Shown piece by piece: positions 7,935 through 14,992 of a stretch of DNA of 50,063 nt. The notes beneath the pieces are model-generated. The model saw only the letters and a program-made list of their open reading frames with translations. It did not search any database and was not told the DNA's origin. The translations under genes were made by a program, and so were the position numbers. Position 1 is the stretch's first letter. Each line of letters starts with the position of its first letter. Origin of the DNA: a virus; IMG/VR virus record IMGVR_UViG_3300028800_000915, positions 1 to 50,063 of that record; one strand, written 5' to 3'.

Positions 7935-8725
7935 TGCCAGCATCAGTTGAAACTATCACGCCTGACAAAGCGAAAGAGATACTGTCAAAAAACCCGGATA
8001 ACCGAAGGGTTCGGCCCCATGACGTTGCGAAGATTGCCCGCGCGATTGTTGACCGTCGTTGGAGGCTAAACGGAGAGACCCTGAAAATTGGCCGCGATGG
8101 AATTCTTTTGGACGGCCAACACCGGCTCCTCGCCGTCGTGAAATCTGGAATAGCAATCGAAACCTATGTCGTGCGCGACGTTGACCCTGACACCTTCGAC
8201 ACAATTGATATTGGAGCAAAAAGATCGGTGGCCGACACTTTGCGCAGAGCCGGTTGCATGAACGCAAACGTCGTTGGAGGCGGGATACGCGTTGTTGAGC
8301 AGTTGAAAGGGGGTCAGATATTCGAGAGCAATGTAAAAGTCACTCCAGATGAAGCTAGGTTATTTCTTTTGGATCAACCTGCAATTGAATATTCGGCTTC
8401 TATTACGGGGAACTGCCGCCAGATTATCTCTCCTTCAGTCGCGTGCGGGCTACATTTTTTATTCGGGAAAAAAGATGCGGGCTTGGCGGACGCCTTCTTT
8501 GGACTACTCGCCGAAGGCACGGGCATGTCAGCCGGTCATCCGGTATGGGTGCTTCGCGAGAAGCTGCGCACATGGTCACTTGGAAAGCATCGACCGCCGC
8601 AGGTTGAAATTCTCGCCGCCTCGATCCGCGCATGGAACGCGTTCAGAACCGGCAGGTCACTAAAATCGCTACAAGGGACAATCGCGAAGAGCGACGGCAC
8701 TCTCGAAATACCGGAAATTCTGTGA
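7934..8725 (+). CDS. ParB-superfamily-like protein
   Basis: A 263-residue protein whose ATG overlaps the previous stop, with AAGGAGTG upstream. The N-terminal 75 residues resemble the ParB/Srx fold: a strand and helix with DVAKIARAIVDRRWRLNGE, then the signature GILLDGQHRLLAVVKSG at residues 56-72. After this, DTFDTIDIGAKRSVADTLRR is typical of stand-alone phage and plasmid members. The rest is helical with no recognised domain. Function is unknown. The 7934-8720 stretch is again lower in GC. It is one of four ParB-like proteins in the window. Confidence 0.65.
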   Translation: MPASVETITPDKAKEILSKNPDNRRVRPHDVAKIARAIVDRRWRLNGETLKIGRDGILLDGQHRLLAVVKSGIAIETYVVRDVDPDTFDTIDIGAKRSVADTLRRAGCMNANVVGGGIRVVEQLKGGQIFESNVKVTPDEARLFLLDQPAIEYSASITGNCRQIISPSVACGLHFLFGKKDAGLADAFFGLLAEGTGMSAGHPVWVLREKLRTWSLGKHRPPQVEILAASIRAWNAFRTGRSLKSLQGTIAKSDGTLEIPEIL

Positions 8726-8732
8726 GGCCCGT

Positions 8733-10499
8733 ATGAGTTTTCCAATCCCAAAAGATGCGATGGACGATCGCCTTGCGATCCTCGGCACGTCCGGCGCCGG
8801 CAAAACGTACCTTCTCCTCGGTTGCATGGAGCGCTTGATGCACTCCGGCGCGCGCGTGGTCGGAGTGGATCCACTCGGCGTCATGTGGGGATTGCGCCTG
8901 GAGGAGGACGGCAAGCGGGCGTCACAGTTCGGCGTCGTGATCTTCGGCGGCACGCATGGCGACCTTCCCCTGACGGAGCACTCCGGTGCGCTGATCGGTG
9001 AGACTGTGGCCACCATGGGCGAGAGCTGCATCGTCGACCTCTCGGAGCTCCCGACGAAAGCGGCAGAGCGCCGCTTCATGGTCGCCTTCCTGACCGCGCT
9101 CTACGCGAACACGGACGGTCGCAAGCGCGACCCATATCACCTCATGGTCGACGAGGCGGATCGGTACGCGCCACAGAAGCCTCAGGCCGGTGATGAAACC
9201 CTGCTCAACCGCATGGAGGAGATTGTCCGGCGCGGCCGCGTGCGAGGATTCATACCCTGGCTGGTCACGCAACGGCCGGCGGTGCTCAACAAGAATGTGC
9301 TGAGCATGGCGGACGGCTTGGTCCTTCTGAAACTCACCTCGCCCCAGGACCGCACCCAGGTCATGGCCTGGATCGAGGGACAGGCGGACAAGGCGGAGGG
9401 GAAGCGCATCCTTGCGCTCCTGCCGACAATGCAGCGCGGCGAGGGCGTCGTCTGGATTCCTGGCCGCGGGATCCTCGAGCAAGTCAAATTCCCGCCCAAG
9501 GCGACATTTGACAGCTCCAGGAGCCCGAAGCGCGGCGAGCGCCGGCATGACGTGGCCACCAAGCCAATCGACCTGGGAGCGCTCCGTGACCGCCTGGCGA
9601 CGGTTGAGGCCGAAACCAAGGCGAATGATCCGGCCGTATTGCGCGCGCACATAGCGGCATTGCAACGAGAGGTGAAGGAGTTGCGCGTCGCGCCGCCGCC
9701 GGACCTTGGTGCGATCAAGACCGCGCGGGAGAATGGCGCCAAGGAGACGGCAGAGCTCGCGATGAACGTCGGGGAGAAGCTCATGGTTGAGCTGAAAGAT
9801 AGCTTCGATGATCAGCTCGAGAAAATGATATCCAAATTCAAGGAGCAAATCGTCCAGCTCTACGGCGTGCCGGTGCGCGTTCTGTACGGCGCGAAGGGCC
9901 CGCTTCACATCCAGGTGACCGACCCGAAGCCAGCCGTTGTCTTGAGCAAATTAGGCATCCCGATCAACATCGAATATGGAAAAACTAGGGTTGTGAAAAG
10001 CGCGCAATTCGTCGATTTGGGAACTCCGAAGCCCATGGGCGCGGAGCGTAATCCGCTCGGCGTCCTGGCCAGCGTCTACCCGGCCGGCATGACTGAGGCG
10101 CAATGGGCGGTTGCCAGCGGATTGAAGCGCGGCGGCGGGACATGGAACGCTTATGTCTCGAGACTGCGCACCGCGGGCCGGATCGAACGCCGGGGCGATT
10201 CCTACTTCGCCACGCTCCAGGGGGTGACTGATCTTGGTGACGCCGTGCCGACGATGCCGCCGCCAGGTCCACGCCTCGTGGATTTTTGGGCGTCCAGGAT
10301 CAGCGGCGCGGGGCCGATGCTGCGATGGCTCGCGGACAGATATCCGGCATGGACGTCTCGGGAGGCTGTCGGCGCCGCACTGGCCTTAACGCCCGGCGGC
10401 GGGACCTTCAACGCCTATCTGTCTCGGTTGCGCTCGCCCGGATTGATCGAGGTCGACGGTCAGCTCGTGCGCGCGGCGAAGCAAGTCATGGAGGGGTGA
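8733..10499 (+). CDS. HerA-like P-loop ATPase with two C-terminal winged helices
   Basis: A 588-residue protein. Walker A is GTSGAGKT (18-25) and Walker B is HLMVDEADRYA with Asp140/Glu141, followed by a VTQRPAVLNK sensor-like stretch and an Arg-rich segment: the HerA/FtsK-type (DUF87) fold of translocases. Residues about 285-385 are coiled coil. The C-terminus holds two copies of a winged-helix-like unit, each with GGGT-W/F-NAY-x-SRLR (near residues 467 and 565). HerA proteins pump DNA in end processing, so a role in phage recombination or replication is inferred. No NurA-type nuclease partner was seen. Confidence 0.8.
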   Translation: MSFPIPKDAMDDRLAILGTSGAGKTYLLLGCMERLMHSGARVVGVDPLGVMWGLRLEEDGKRASQFGVVIFGGTHGDLPLTEHSGALIGETVATMGESCIVDLSELPTKAAERRFMVAFLTALYANTDGRKRDPYHLMVDEADRYAPQKPQAGDETLLNRMEEIVRRGRVRGFIPWLVTQRPAVLNKNVLSMADGLVLLKLTSPQDRTQVMAWIEGQADKAEGKRILALLPTMQRGEGVVWIPGRGILEQVKFPPKATFDSSRSPKRGERRHDVATKPIDLGALRDRLATVEAETKANDPAVLRAHIAALQREVKELRVAPPPDLGAIKTARENGAKETAELAMNVGEKLMVELKDSFDDQLEKMISKFKEQIVQLYGVPVRVLYGAKGPLHIQVTDPKPAVVLSKLGIPINIEYGKTRVVKSAQFVDLGTPKPMGAERNPLGVLASVYPAGMTEAQWAVASGLKRGGGTWNAYVSRLRTAGRIERRGDSYFATLQGVTDLGDAVPTMPPPGPRLVDFWASRISGAGPMLRWLADRYPAWTSREAVGAALALTPGGGTFNAYLSRLRSPGLIEVDGQLVRAAKQVMEG

Positions 10500-10735
10500 T
10501 GTCTGATCGTTGGCTGTTCGCGATGCTTTGCCTGTCGATATTGTCGCTCGCCCTGGTCGCGGGGAGCGTTTTCCATGCGCCGGCGCCAGTTACGTTTTCG
10601 CTACGGATCAGCGATTGGAAGTGCGCGCGATCACAAACCTTCGTCGCGCCTCAACCGATGCAGGTCGGCCGCTTTTCGACCACGCTTATGACGGCGCGGA
10701 GCCGGTGTATCGAATATCGGATGGTTGGACACTGA
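10499..10735 (+). CDS. Small membrane or exported protein
   Basis: A 78-residue protein with its ATG overlapping the HerA-like gene's stop and GGAGGGG directly upstream. Residues about 5-25 (LFAMLCLSILSLALVAGSVF) form one hydrophobic segment, either a membrane anchor or an uncleaved signal. The remainder is short, basic and Cys-containing. No family was recognised. Its stop overlaps the ATG of the next small gene, which supports both as genes. Confidence 0.45.
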   Translation: MSDRWLFAMLCLSILSLALVAGSVFHAPAPVTFSLRISDWKCARSQTFVAPQPMQVGRFSTTLMTARSRCIEYRMVGH

Positions 10736-10890
10736 TGGCACGCCGCGGTCGGTATCGCCTTGAGCCGCACGGAGCTGAATTTGAGACCGTTGAAGCGGCG
10801 ATTGAATTCGCGCGAAACGACAAGCCGCATCGGCCCTATTCAATCGTGGACCGGCGTTACCGCGATTGTCGTCATTTCCAGGCACTTTGA
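10735..10890 (+). CDS. Small hypothetical protein, last gene of the early operon
   Basis: A 51-residue protein read from the ATG that overlaps the preceding TGA. It begins MARRGRYRLEPHGAEFETVE and continues AAIEFARNDK, a compact beta-strand plus helix pattern also found in small phage proteins with a WxLxRxGRYRLxP-like start. Function is unknown. The frame is open further upstream but would overlap the previous gene entirely. Nothing convincing follows on the plus strand before the converging minus-strand terminator. Confidence 0.45.
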   Translation: MARRGRYRLEPHGAEFETVEAAIEFARNDKPHRPYSIVDRRYRDCRHFQAL

Positions 10891-11033
10891 TCCGGTCGCG
10901 ATGACGGCCGCCACGAACGCGATAGGCTGGCTCCTGGCGGTCATGGAAGCGCCGAACGTCGTGACGGCGCCGACGCGGCGCGTATCGACCCACATGGCGG
11001 CGCACATTGCCGCCGCTGCATTGCTCTCCCTCA

Positions 11034-11069
11034 AATAAAAAACCCCGCCGGGGGCGGCCCGGCGAGGTT
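11034..11069 (-). terminator. Rho-independent terminator after the outer-membrane barrel gene
   Basis: Arms AACCCCGCCGGG (11041-11052) and CCCGGCGAGGTT (11058-11069) pair with one mismatch around a 5-base loop. Read on the minus strand the stem is followed by TTTTATTT, so it ends leftward transcription. It also separates the converging plus-strand early operon from the late genes. Confidence 0.85.
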
Positions 11070-11111
11070 CTCATTCGCAGAAGAAGGCACCTTTTTTTGA
11101 AGGGCCGTGAC

Positions 11112-11672
11112 TCAAATATGCCAGGCGAGGCCCGAACTGACAATGAGGTCGCCGGTGCCGAAGGGACCGAAGCCGCCTTGCTGATAGGTGAGAAGGGTGC
11201 GCCAGCCGACCGTCGGCAGAACCGTCAATTCAGGGCCGGCCGATAGATGCCAACCCCAATTGAACGAGTGATAGGTGTTGATCGACTCGAACGCCGTCAC
11301 GGTCGCTGCGGACGCGGTATAGTTCACCCCGCCGCCGGCCTTGAGGTCAGCCCAATCGGTGAGAGGGACGCGAAAGAATACGTCACCGTGCACTCCCTGC
11401 TCCGTCGCACTGCCGAGGTTCGCTGCGCTGAAGAGGCCCTGATAGCCAGCCTCAACCGATATCCCCTGGAGTACCTCATAGCCGCCGTACAGATTGACGC
11501 CGTATAGCGCCTTCGGCGCGCGGCCGATCGAGCCGGCATTGATACCGGCGCCGTCGAACACGGCGTCCGCACCGAGATAGAAGCCCGTCGATCCGGATGC
11601 GGCCGCGAAAGCAGGCGGCGCCAGGATGATGAACAAGAGCGCCAGGAAGGCGCGAAAGACGTTGCGGAACAT
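11112..11672 (-). CDS. Phage-encoded outer-membrane beta-barrel protein
   Basis: A 186-residue protein with a clear signal peptide (MFRNVFRAFLALLFIILAPP, cleavage after AFA at residue 23). The mature part alternates polar and hydrophobic residues in about eight strands, for example ALYGVNLYGGYEVL, ISVEAGYQGL, VHGDVFFRVPL, DLKAGGGVNYT, NWGWHLSAGPEL and VGWRTLLTYQQGG. This matches a small OmpA/OmpW-type barrel. The last residues GLAWHI lack the usual final Phe. AAAGGGG lies 7 bases before the ATG. It has its own terminator and a candidate operator upstream, like a moron. The inferred role is altering the host surface, for example to block superinfection. A virion role is less likely. Confidence 0.75.
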   Translation of the reverse strand: MFRNVFRAFLALLFIILAPPAFAAASGSTGFYLGADAVFDGAGINAGSIGRAPKALYGVNLYGGYEVLQGISVEAGYQGLFSAANLGSATEQGVHGDVFFRVPLTDWADLKAGGGVNYTASAATVTAFESINTYHSFNWGWHLSAGPELTVLPTVGWRTLLTYQQGGFGPFGTGDLIVSSGLAWHI

Positions 11673-11711
11673 TTGAAACCCCTTTTCGATTCGCGGGGGG
11701 CAGGATACCCC

Positions 11712-11751
11712 AAAAATGATAAAGGTCCCGGAGCCTTTCGGCGCCGGGACC
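11712..11751 (-). terminator. Rho-independent terminator after the winged-helix gene
   Basis: GGTCCCGG-A-GCC (11724-11735) pairs with GGC-G-CCGGGACC (11740-11751) over a TTTC loop. On the minus strand it is followed by TTTATCATTTTT. It lies in the 109-bp gap before the barrel gene and isolates that gene from the upstream winged-helix gene. Confidence 0.8.
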
Positions 11752-11762
11752 AGACATAAGCG

Positions 11763-11780
11763 TTGACCAGGTCAGGTCAA
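11763..11780. promoter_or_regulatory. Candidate operator upstream of the barrel gene
   Basis: The 18-bp sequence TTGACCAGGTCAGGTCAA has perfect 6-bp inverted arms (TTGACC/GGTCAA) and also contains a direct repeat AGGTCAGGTCA. It sits directly after the stop of the OmpR-type winged-helix gene and about 90 bp upstream of the barrel gene. OmpR-type proteins often bind direct repeats, so this may be its site. That is inference. Confidence 0.35.
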
Positions 11781-11781
11781 A

Positions 11782-12108
11782 TTAAGGCGCTGAGCTTCGC
11801 AGCCGGCGCGCCTGAGATATGAGTTTCACATGGCCGCCTCCTATTTGCTCTGGAGTGACGAGACGATACCCCTGCGCGAAAGTGTTGACTATGTCGTAGC
11901 CATGCTGGCGGAAGATTTGGCGCACATAGTGGACGTGCACCTGGAGCGCACCGCGCGTTGTGCTCAGCCGAGATTGCAGCCGTTCGAAGGTGACCGTCGC
12001 GCCATTTGCCTCAATGAGGATCTTGGCCAGCGATGCGCGAGGACAGTCGGTGATATATTTTGTCCCGTCAATTTCAATGAATGGCCGGGAAGTGTTGATA
12101 TTGATCAT
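11782..12108 (-). CDS. Stand-alone OmpR/PhoB-type winged-helix protein
   Basis: A 108-residue protein without a receiver domain. After a short N-terminal beta part (PFIEIDGTKYIT) come helices and the pattern of the Trans_reg_C DNA-binding domain: VTFERLQSRLSTTRGALQVHVHYVRQIFRQHG, then the wing YDIVNTFAQGYRLV at residues about 71-84, where the GYRL ending is diagnostic. It acts without phosphorylation if functional. It lies upstream of the outer-membrane barrel gene with a palindrome between them, so local control of that gene is a reasonable hypothesis. It has its own terminator. Confidence 0.7.
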   Translation of the reverse strand: MININTSRPFIEIDGTKYITDCPRASLAKILIEANGATVTFERLQSRLSTTRGALQVHVHYVRQIFRQHGYDIVNTFAQGYRLVTPEQIGGGHVKLISQARRLRSSAP

Positions 12109-12120
12109 CTTCCCCCAAGC

Positions 12121-12150
12121 AAAAAGGCCCGGAGCTTTCGCTCCAGGCCT
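12121..12150 (-). terminator. Rho-independent terminator after the 116-residue gene
   Basis: AGGCC-C-GGAGC (12125-12135) pairs with GCTCC-A-GGCCT (12140-12150) around TTTC. On the minus strand it is followed by TTTTT (12121-12125). It ends transcription coming from the lysis region before the winged-helix gene. Confidence 0.85.
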
Positions 12151-12176
12151 CTTCGTAAGCTGATTTGCGGCTTGGA

Positions 12177-12527
12177 TTAAGCGGCCGGCGCCGGCACTTG
12201 CGAGGCGGCCGGCGTATTCGCCAGCGTTGCCGCCACGATCTTGGCCGTCTCGCTTCCGAGACCGTCCGAAATCGCCTGTAGCTCGGCCTGCGCGCTTGCC
12301 GGAAGTGCCGGGTTTGCGAGCGCGGCGTCGAGCTTGGCCTTGACGTCGGTAAGCACGGCCGTCTGAGCGTCAGCCGCGTTGTCCAGCGTCAGGATTTTTG
12401 CTGCAAGGTCTTCAAACATGGAGGACTCCTTCTGTTTCAGTGAGCGAAGTTCCGCCAAAATCGCGTCCAGCTTGGCGGTGTTTTCCGGATCAATGAACCG
12501 GACGTTGACGTCAAGCGTGATGTGCAT
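12177..12527 (-). CDS. Helical hypothetical protein
   Basis: A 116-residue protein starting MHITLDVNVRFID, with GGAAAGGTC upstream of the ATG; an in-frame ATG further upstream was rejected for lack of a site. Residues about 20-95 are a helical, coiled-coil-like segment (AKLDAILAELRSLKQKESSM), and the tail is Ala/Pro-rich. No signal or membrane segment was seen. Similar short coiled-coil proteins occur near phage lysis genes, but no function is known. It is followed by a terminator, so it is the last gene of the late transcript here. Confidence 0.5.
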   Translation of the reverse strand: MHITLDVNVRFIDPENTAKLDAILAELRSLKQKESSMFEDLAAKILTLDNAADAQTAVLTDVKAKLDAALANPALPASAQAELQAISDGLGSETAKIVAATLANTPAASQVPAPAA

Positions 12528-12581
12528 GGCGGGACCTTTCCTAGGAAGCGCAGAACATACGCCTCGCATGTGACAGGTCAA

Positions 12582-12887
12582 CTATTTGAACTGCGCGGCC
12601 GCAAGTAATTGTCGACAAGTTGGGACCTCTGCCGGCTGGCCCGTCACGGAATAATATTCCTGAGCCTCCCGCGACAGCATTTCCGTCCAGTATTGCGAGG
12701 CGCGACCATTGCCGCTCGCCTGCGCAATGCAGACCTTCTCCTCGGCTAGGACGATGGATTGCCGAATTTGCTCAGCTTCAATCGCTCGAGCCGGGACAAT
12801 CATCTGCGCGGACGCGGTTGGCGCCCAAAGGTGAACGGTAGCGACGGCAAAAGGAACCGCAAAAACGGCTGAGAGTCTCATGGTCAT
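12582..12887 (-). CDS. Secreted hypothetical protein
   Basis: A 101-residue protein with a signal peptide of about 27 residues (MTMRLSAVFAVPFAVATVHL, then ASA-Q). The mature part has two cysteines, near positions 53 and 91, that could form a disulfide in the periplasm, and an EQIRQSIVLAEEKVCIAQA helix. No family was recognised. It overlaps the preceding gene by 4 bases and belongs to the lysis-region transcript. Confidence 0.5.
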   Translation of the reverse strand: MTMRLSAVFAVPFAVATVHLWAPTASAQMIVPARAIEAEQIRQSIVLAEEKVCIAQASGNGRASQYWTEMLSREAQEYYSVTGQPAEVPTCRQLLAAAQFK

Positions 12888-13306
12888 AGCGCACCCATTT
12901 CATCGCAAGAGGGGAGCCGGTAATCGTGGCCCGCGTGTTCGTTTCTCCAATCGTTGAGAGAATTTTGAAGACCCTCTAACGCATAGCCCTTCACAATGGG
13001 TGCATCGGGGTCGGTTGATTTCATCGCCGCGCACTGCTTCTCGCGGAAAGTGAGGATGTGTTGCTCAGTCTGTTTCGCCAAAATCGTCTCCAGCGTGACG
13101 TCAACGTCATCAAGCGCGGATTGCTGCGCGAAGCCTGAAAACCATGGTCTAGCATATCCGCAAGCCAGCCAGATATGCGCTGCCAGGGACAAAGGTGTGA
13201 CAATCATTAGAGCTGCCACTGTCAACCGCCAGCGATATTGGTGCGCAGGGTCCGCGTCGACCGGCGGAACGAGGGCCGCAATTATCCACTGGACAACTTC
13301 GAACAT
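12884..13306 (-). CDS. Membrane-anchored hypothetical protein of the lysis region
   Basis: A 140-residue protein. Residues about 27-50 (LTVAALMIVTPLSLAAHIWL) form a strong transmembrane segment, and a weaker hydrophobic stretch lies at the N-terminus (FEVVQWIIAALVPP). The C-terminal 90 residues would be periplasmic and contain cysteines near 93 and 134. No family was recognised. The position between the spanins and a secreted protein suggests an accessory lysis role or a second holin-like function. That is inference from context only. Confidence 0.5.
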   Translation of the reverse strand: MFEVVQWIIAALVPPVDADPAHQYRWRLTVAALMIVTPLSLAAHIWLACGYARPWFSGFAQQSALDDVDVTLETILAKQTEQHILTFREKQCAAMKSTDPDAPIVKGYALEGLQNSLNDWRNEHAGHDYRLPSCDEMGAL

Positions 13307-13330
13307 GAATAAGTTCCCCCATCATACCGC

Positions 13331-13657
13331 TTAGCGGAATAGGTCGAAGAGCGTTTTCGGTTTGGTAGGCGCTTGAGCAGCGTCCGGCGTCGCTGGCCAT
13401 GACTTGCGCGCATCGTCGACCGCGTGAAGTTTGTCGCGGCAATCGTCGCCGGCGTCGAACCGGTCACGGATATAGGCGGCCGTTTCCTTGTCGCCGGCGT
13501 TATCGGCCGGCGGTGTTGGATTGTCCCTGCACGTCGTGTCCGGGAGCGGCTGGTAAACGATTTTGGTCTGGACTTCCTGAGCCTGGTTCGCGGCGCACGC
13601 TGTCAAAGAGAGACTTGAAAGCAGGAGAAGAGGTGCAATTCTTAGTGTCCGGATCAT
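13331..13657 (-). CDS. Rz1: Rz1-like outer-membrane spanin lipoprotein
   Basis: A 108-residue protein with a lipoprotein signal: MIRTLRIAPLLLLSSLSLTA followed by Cys21, a good lipobox (LTAC). The mature chain is Pro-rich (PLPDTTCRDNPTPPADN). The first 158 bases lie within the Rz-like gene in another frame, the classic nested Rz/Rz1 arrangement. Rz1 sits in the outer membrane and binds Rz across the periplasm to fuse the membranes in the last lysis step. It is larger than lambda Rz1 and extends well past the end of the partner gene. Confidence 0.75.
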   Translation of the reverse strand: MIRTLRIAPLLLLSSLSLTACAANQAQEVQTKIVYQPLPDTTCRDNPTPPADNAGDKETAAYIRDRFDAGDDCRDKLHAVDDARKSWPATPDAAQAPTKPKTLFDLFR

Positions 13658-13943
13658 TGGCGAGGTCCTGCATGAACTTGGTGAGGCGCGCGGCGCGCGC
13701 AGCGGCGGCCGCGGCAGTCCTACCGTTCGCATCGAGCGCCGCTCTAATGCCGGCCGTGAGATTGTCGATCGCCGCCTGGTTGCCGTCCGCGCGACCTTTT
13801 TCCTGGTCACGTTGAGCCGTGGCGAGCGCGGTCTTGGCTTCGTTCAGGGGCCCGAGGGAAACCTCATAGGCCGCGCCATATCCGCCGGCGGCGCCGACGG
13901 CCAGGAGAACGAGGGCGGCGATCAAGGTCGCGAGCGGGTTCAT
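13500..13943 (-). CDS. Rz: Rz-like inner-membrane spanin
   Basis: A 147-residue protein with an N-terminal transmembrane anchor (LATLIAALVLLAVGAAGGYG, residues 4-24). A periplasmic helical, coiled-coil-prone part follows, with LNEAKTALATAQRDQEKG and an Ala-rich stretch to about residue 105. The Rz1-like gene starts inside it in another frame. The ATG overlaps the stop of the holin candidate (ATGA). The topology and nesting match two-component spanins. Confidence 0.75.
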   Translation of the reverse strand: MNPLATLIAALVLLAVGAAGGYGAAYEVSLGPLNEAKTALATAQRDQEKGRADGNQAAIDNLTAGIRAALDANGRTAAAAAARAARLTKFMQDLANDPDTKNCTSSPAFKSLFDSVRREPGSGSPDQNRLPAAPGHDVQGQSNTAGR

Positions 13944-14215
13944 TTTCCATCTCCATGCTCAGCATCGCCGTCGCCGTTGTCGGCGTCCGCTGCAATCTTC
14001 GCGAGCTTAGTTTTCGTATCGCCGTGCAGAAAGCTCACGACGCCGGTCATGGACGCGGCGATCGCAAATACTTCGTTGCCAGGGTGAAACACGCATCCCC
14101 AAAAGACGCCCAAGCCGCCGGCGTAGATCGTGAACGGCCGCGCGAAGTCCTTCGCCGCGTCCATGATCATTTGCCAGAGGGAAGGTTCCGGCGGAGCTGT
14201 TCCAGGGTTAGACAT
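13940..14215 (-). CDS. Probable holin
   Basis: A 91-residue protein. Two hydrophobic segments, about residues 28-46 (FTIYAGGLGVFWGCVF) and 50-65 (VFAIAASMTGVVSFL), are separated by a short turn. The C-terminus is highly charged and acidic with GDGDAEHGDGK. Small size, two membrane spans, a charged tail and placement between endolysin and spanins fit a holin. The start at 14215 is one base after the endolysin stop; a longer upstream frame overlaps the endolysin. It could instead be an antiholin. Confidence 0.6.
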   Translation of the reverse strand: MSNPGTAPPEPSLWQMIMDAAKDFARPFTIYAGGLGVFWGCVFHPGNEVFAIAASMTGVVSFLHGDTKTKLAKIAADADNGDGDAEHGDGK

Positions 14216-14216
14216 T

Positions 14217-14780
14217 TCAGTGACCGTCGTCCGACCAGTGCGGCGGATCACTGAAGAGCTTGAGACAGCCGAACGTCTTGCCGATGGCGATCACTCGAGC
14301 GTCCATGCCGTCGGCGGATCCATGGAAAGCATAGGGCACACCCTGCGCATCCTTGATAATGGCGCCGCTAAGGACCTTGATCGTCATGTCAACCGCGCGA
14401 CGCTGTGTGTGTCGGCTGATCAATGCCGCCGGGAACGCAATGTCATAAGCCTCGCGCATTGCCACGGCGGCCGCGCGCGCGGCGCCAATGTCCCCGCCAT
14501 GCGTCCAGTCAATGTCGACTCCGGCCATTGCTGGCGCTTCGTCCGGCGCAATTTGATGAAAGGCGCCGTCTCGATCGCGGTAGCCGGCAATCTGGCAGCA
14601 AAAGTGCATGAGATAGGCGCGCTCCGGCGGACGGTATGTCGCGGCGATCGAGACGCTGGCACTTCCATTCTGCAAGGAGGCAATGAAGCCAAGGAATTTC
14701 GGACGCACAGTGTCGAGAAGATCCGCGAGCGATTTGCTCGTGGGAAACTGTGCCGCCCATTGTGCGCCCGAAAGTTCCAT
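14217..14780 (-). CDS. Endolysin, peptidase M15-like
   Basis: A 187-residue protein with the zinc pattern of M15-type peptidoglycan peptidases: SRHTQRRAVDM (His124 and Asp131 as ligands) and HWSDDG near the C-terminus (His181). The conserved stretch ATYRPPERAYLMH precedes them. Such enzymes cleave peptide bonds of the cell wall. No signal peptide is present, so release through a holin is expected; the holin candidate follows directly. The usual Gly of SRHxxGxAxD is replaced by Arg, which is worth noting but still leaves both ligands. Confidence 0.8.
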   Translation of the reverse strand: MELSGAQWAAQFPTSKSLADLLDTVRPKFLGFIASLQNGSASVSIAATYRPPERAYLMHFCCQIAGYRDRDGAFHQIAPDEAPAMAGVDIDWTHGGDIGAARAAAVAMREAYDIAFPAALISRHTQRRAVDMTIKVLSGAIIKDAQGVPYAFHGSADGMDARVIAIGKTFGCLKLFSDPPHWSDDGH

Positions 14781-14830
14781 GTCCGCTACCCTCGAATCAG
14801 GTCAGAAAAATAGCAGGGGACTACCCCGCC

Positions 14831-14980
14831 TCACAGAACCGTTTTTTTGGTGCTTCCGCCGCCGCCCGTATTGCTCGAGCTGCTCGAGCTGGAGGAGCTT
14901 TTCTTGCGTGCAATGAGAAAAGCGACGATCGCGGCGATCAGGAGAACGCCGCCGATAAGTCCAAAGATATGGTCGTGCAT
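14831..14980 (-). CDS. 49-residue membrane peptide with polyserine run
   Basis: A short gene read directly from the sequence. It starts MHDHIFGLIGGVLLIAAIVA, one transmembrane helix ending at ARKK. A run of nine serines, then NTGGGGSTKKTVL and a stop, follow. AAAGGAT stands 7 bases before the ATG. It lies between the cupin gene and the endolysin in the same direction. Topology with a positive stop-transfer and flexible tail fits a small lysis or inner-membrane protein, such as a pinholin or antiholin. No homologue was recognised. Confidence 0.6.
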   Translation of the reverse strand: MHDHIFGLIGGVLLIAAIVAFLIARKKSSSSSSSSSNTGGGGSTKKTVL

Positions 14981-14992
14981 GTCAGTATCCTT

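Noticed and set aside
8922-9908. Long open frame (328 codons) on the minus strand opposite the HerA-like gene
   Set aside because: It is a shadow of a GC-rich coding gene: the plus frame has Walker motifs, and the minus translation is Arg/Leu/His-rich without recognisable domains.
10840-11038. Short open frames on both strands in the gap after the early operon
   Set aside because: The minus frame lies beyond the terminator of the barrel gene, and the plus frame overlaps the preceding gene without its own ribosome site. Neither shows a coding pattern.
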